From positions 835,616 through 857,400 of the forward strand of contig BLXT01007619.1 in the NCBI GenBank assembly GCA_019648995.1: DNA of 21,785 nt, given 5' to 3'. The notes under the pieces are model-generated. The model was not told where the DNA came from and did not search any database. It saw only the letters and a list, made by a program, of their open reading frames with translations. Source of the DNA: Plakobranchus ocellatus. Lineage: Eukaryota > Mollusca > Gastropoda > Plakobranchidae. Positions 21,317 to 21,785 of the stretch are shown piece by piece; position 1 is the first letter of the stretch; the number at the start of each line of letters is the position of its first letter. The position numbers and the translations under genes are program-made.

Positions 21317-21326
21317 CTATATATAG
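21317..21326 (+). promoter_or_regulatory. Candidate TATA box
   Basis: The sequence ctatatatag lies about 110 bases before the ATG at 21435. An initiator-like tcattaca lies about 25-30 bases downstream of it, near 21347, which is the usual distance. The inference rests on sequence and position only. Confidence 0.4.
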
Positions 21327-21434
21327 TTTTTGGAGTCTTAGAGGTTCATTACAGACCAACATTATTCATTTTAAAGCTGCAGAGAGGTTTTAAAGTTAGT
21401 TATTGGTTTTTTTTCTTAAGTTGCATGTGGGAGA

Positions 21435-21712
21435 ATGGATTTTAAATTGAAAAATGTAGAAGAACTAAAAGACTTTTTGAGAAAAAGGTGTGTTGTTATT
21501 ACTGGAATAAAAAAAAAAAAAACTGAACTCATTGAATTGTGTACCAAAGCAGAATACCTGGGCATTGAAGTGGATCCAGGTGGGATATTAGAATGCCAGT
21601 CTGACATTATTTCATCAGAAATTTTTGAAGGCAGAATAAAAAGGCAACATTGGCATACTTGTCCTCATTCTCAGTTGATGAAGTTAGATCTAGAAACACG
21701 AATCTCCTTAAA
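21435..21712 (+). CDS. First exon with a SAP-like domain (gene runs off the window)
   Basis: The ATG at 21435 opens 92 codons plus two bases to a strong splice donor (AAA followed by GTAAGT at 21713-21718); unspliced reading meets TAA at 21714. Residues about 4-38 (LKNVEELKDFLRKRCVVITG, then KKKTELIELCTKAE) have the two-helix pattern of SAP domains, which bind DNA, followed by GIEVDPGGILE. The pairing of a SAP-like start with an EVDPDGILE phrase recalls, from memory, a repeated family of large invertebrate proteins of unknown function, some with SWIM or YqaJ-type domains. A run of 13 A (21509-21521) encodes the Lys stretch and could be a slippage site. After about residue 65 the sequence no longer looks like the family. 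Start choice is supported by the domain beginning at once and a TATA box upstream. It may be a transposon-linked gene and not a host gene. Confidence 0.5.
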
Positions 21713-21785
21713 GTAAGTAGTGCGTTCGGTAAAATAAGGACTGGACCTATTTTCCCAAGTGTTTCACAATTAGTAGAAGGGCCTG

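Overview
The window reads as nuclear DNA of an invertebrate animal, most likely a mollusc and perhaps a gastropod. The reasons are two spliced exons of a conserved mitochondrial complex I gene, an AT-rich non-coding background, and a set of mobile elements (an I/Nimb-like LINE, a tRNA-derived SINE, piggyBac-like and Mutator-like transposase relics) typical of such genomes. The phylum is inferred from memory of family distributions, not measured. There is no operon, CRISPR array, rRNA gene or stand-alone tRNA gene.

Layout from left to right. Bases 1-297 are the 5' end of a LINE copy that runs off the left edge on the minus strand. A decayed coding relic of an unnamed family follows at 439-723. 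A broken piggyBac-like transposase start lies at 1835-2510 (minus). After about 2.8 kb of AT-rich DNA with no recognised gene comes the dominant feature: a nearly complete LINE, 5354-11402 on the minus strand, flanked by a perfect 15-base target-site duplication. It has a 5' UTR built of tandem monomers, an ORF1 with three CCHC knuckles, and an ORF2 with endonuclease, reverse transcriptase and RNase H domains. It carries about six reading-frame breaks and is not expected to be active.

The host gene is NDUFS8 (complex I 23-kDa/TYKY subunit) on the minus strand. Two consecutive exons, 15987-16159 and 12064-12192, are intact with GT/AG splice sites, and each carries one 4Fe-4S motif. The intron between them (3.8 kb) holds a tRNA-derived SINE, a GT-rich microsatellite, a possible pogo-like transposon end and a small palindromic element with repeated 36-base motifs. 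The last coding exon is not visible in the 12 kb downstream, so the LINE insertions and the piggyBac relic probably lie in a very long last intron, with the LINEs in the sense direction. The first exons are not seen either.

The right third holds a decayed Mutator-like transposase (C-terminal part 17291-18597, probable N-terminal part 20108-20540, both minus). The two parts are separated by 1.48 kb bounded by a perfect 14-base inverted repeat. At the right edge, on the plus strand, an open exon (21435-21712) begins with a SAP-like domain, ends at a consensus splice donor and has a TATA box upstream.

I see no clearly new biological system. The items most worth a second look are the monomer-built LINE 5' UTR with different monomer counts in two copies, the sense-strand LINE load in the NDUFS8 terminal intron, the motif array near 14.6 kb, and the split Mutator-like relic.
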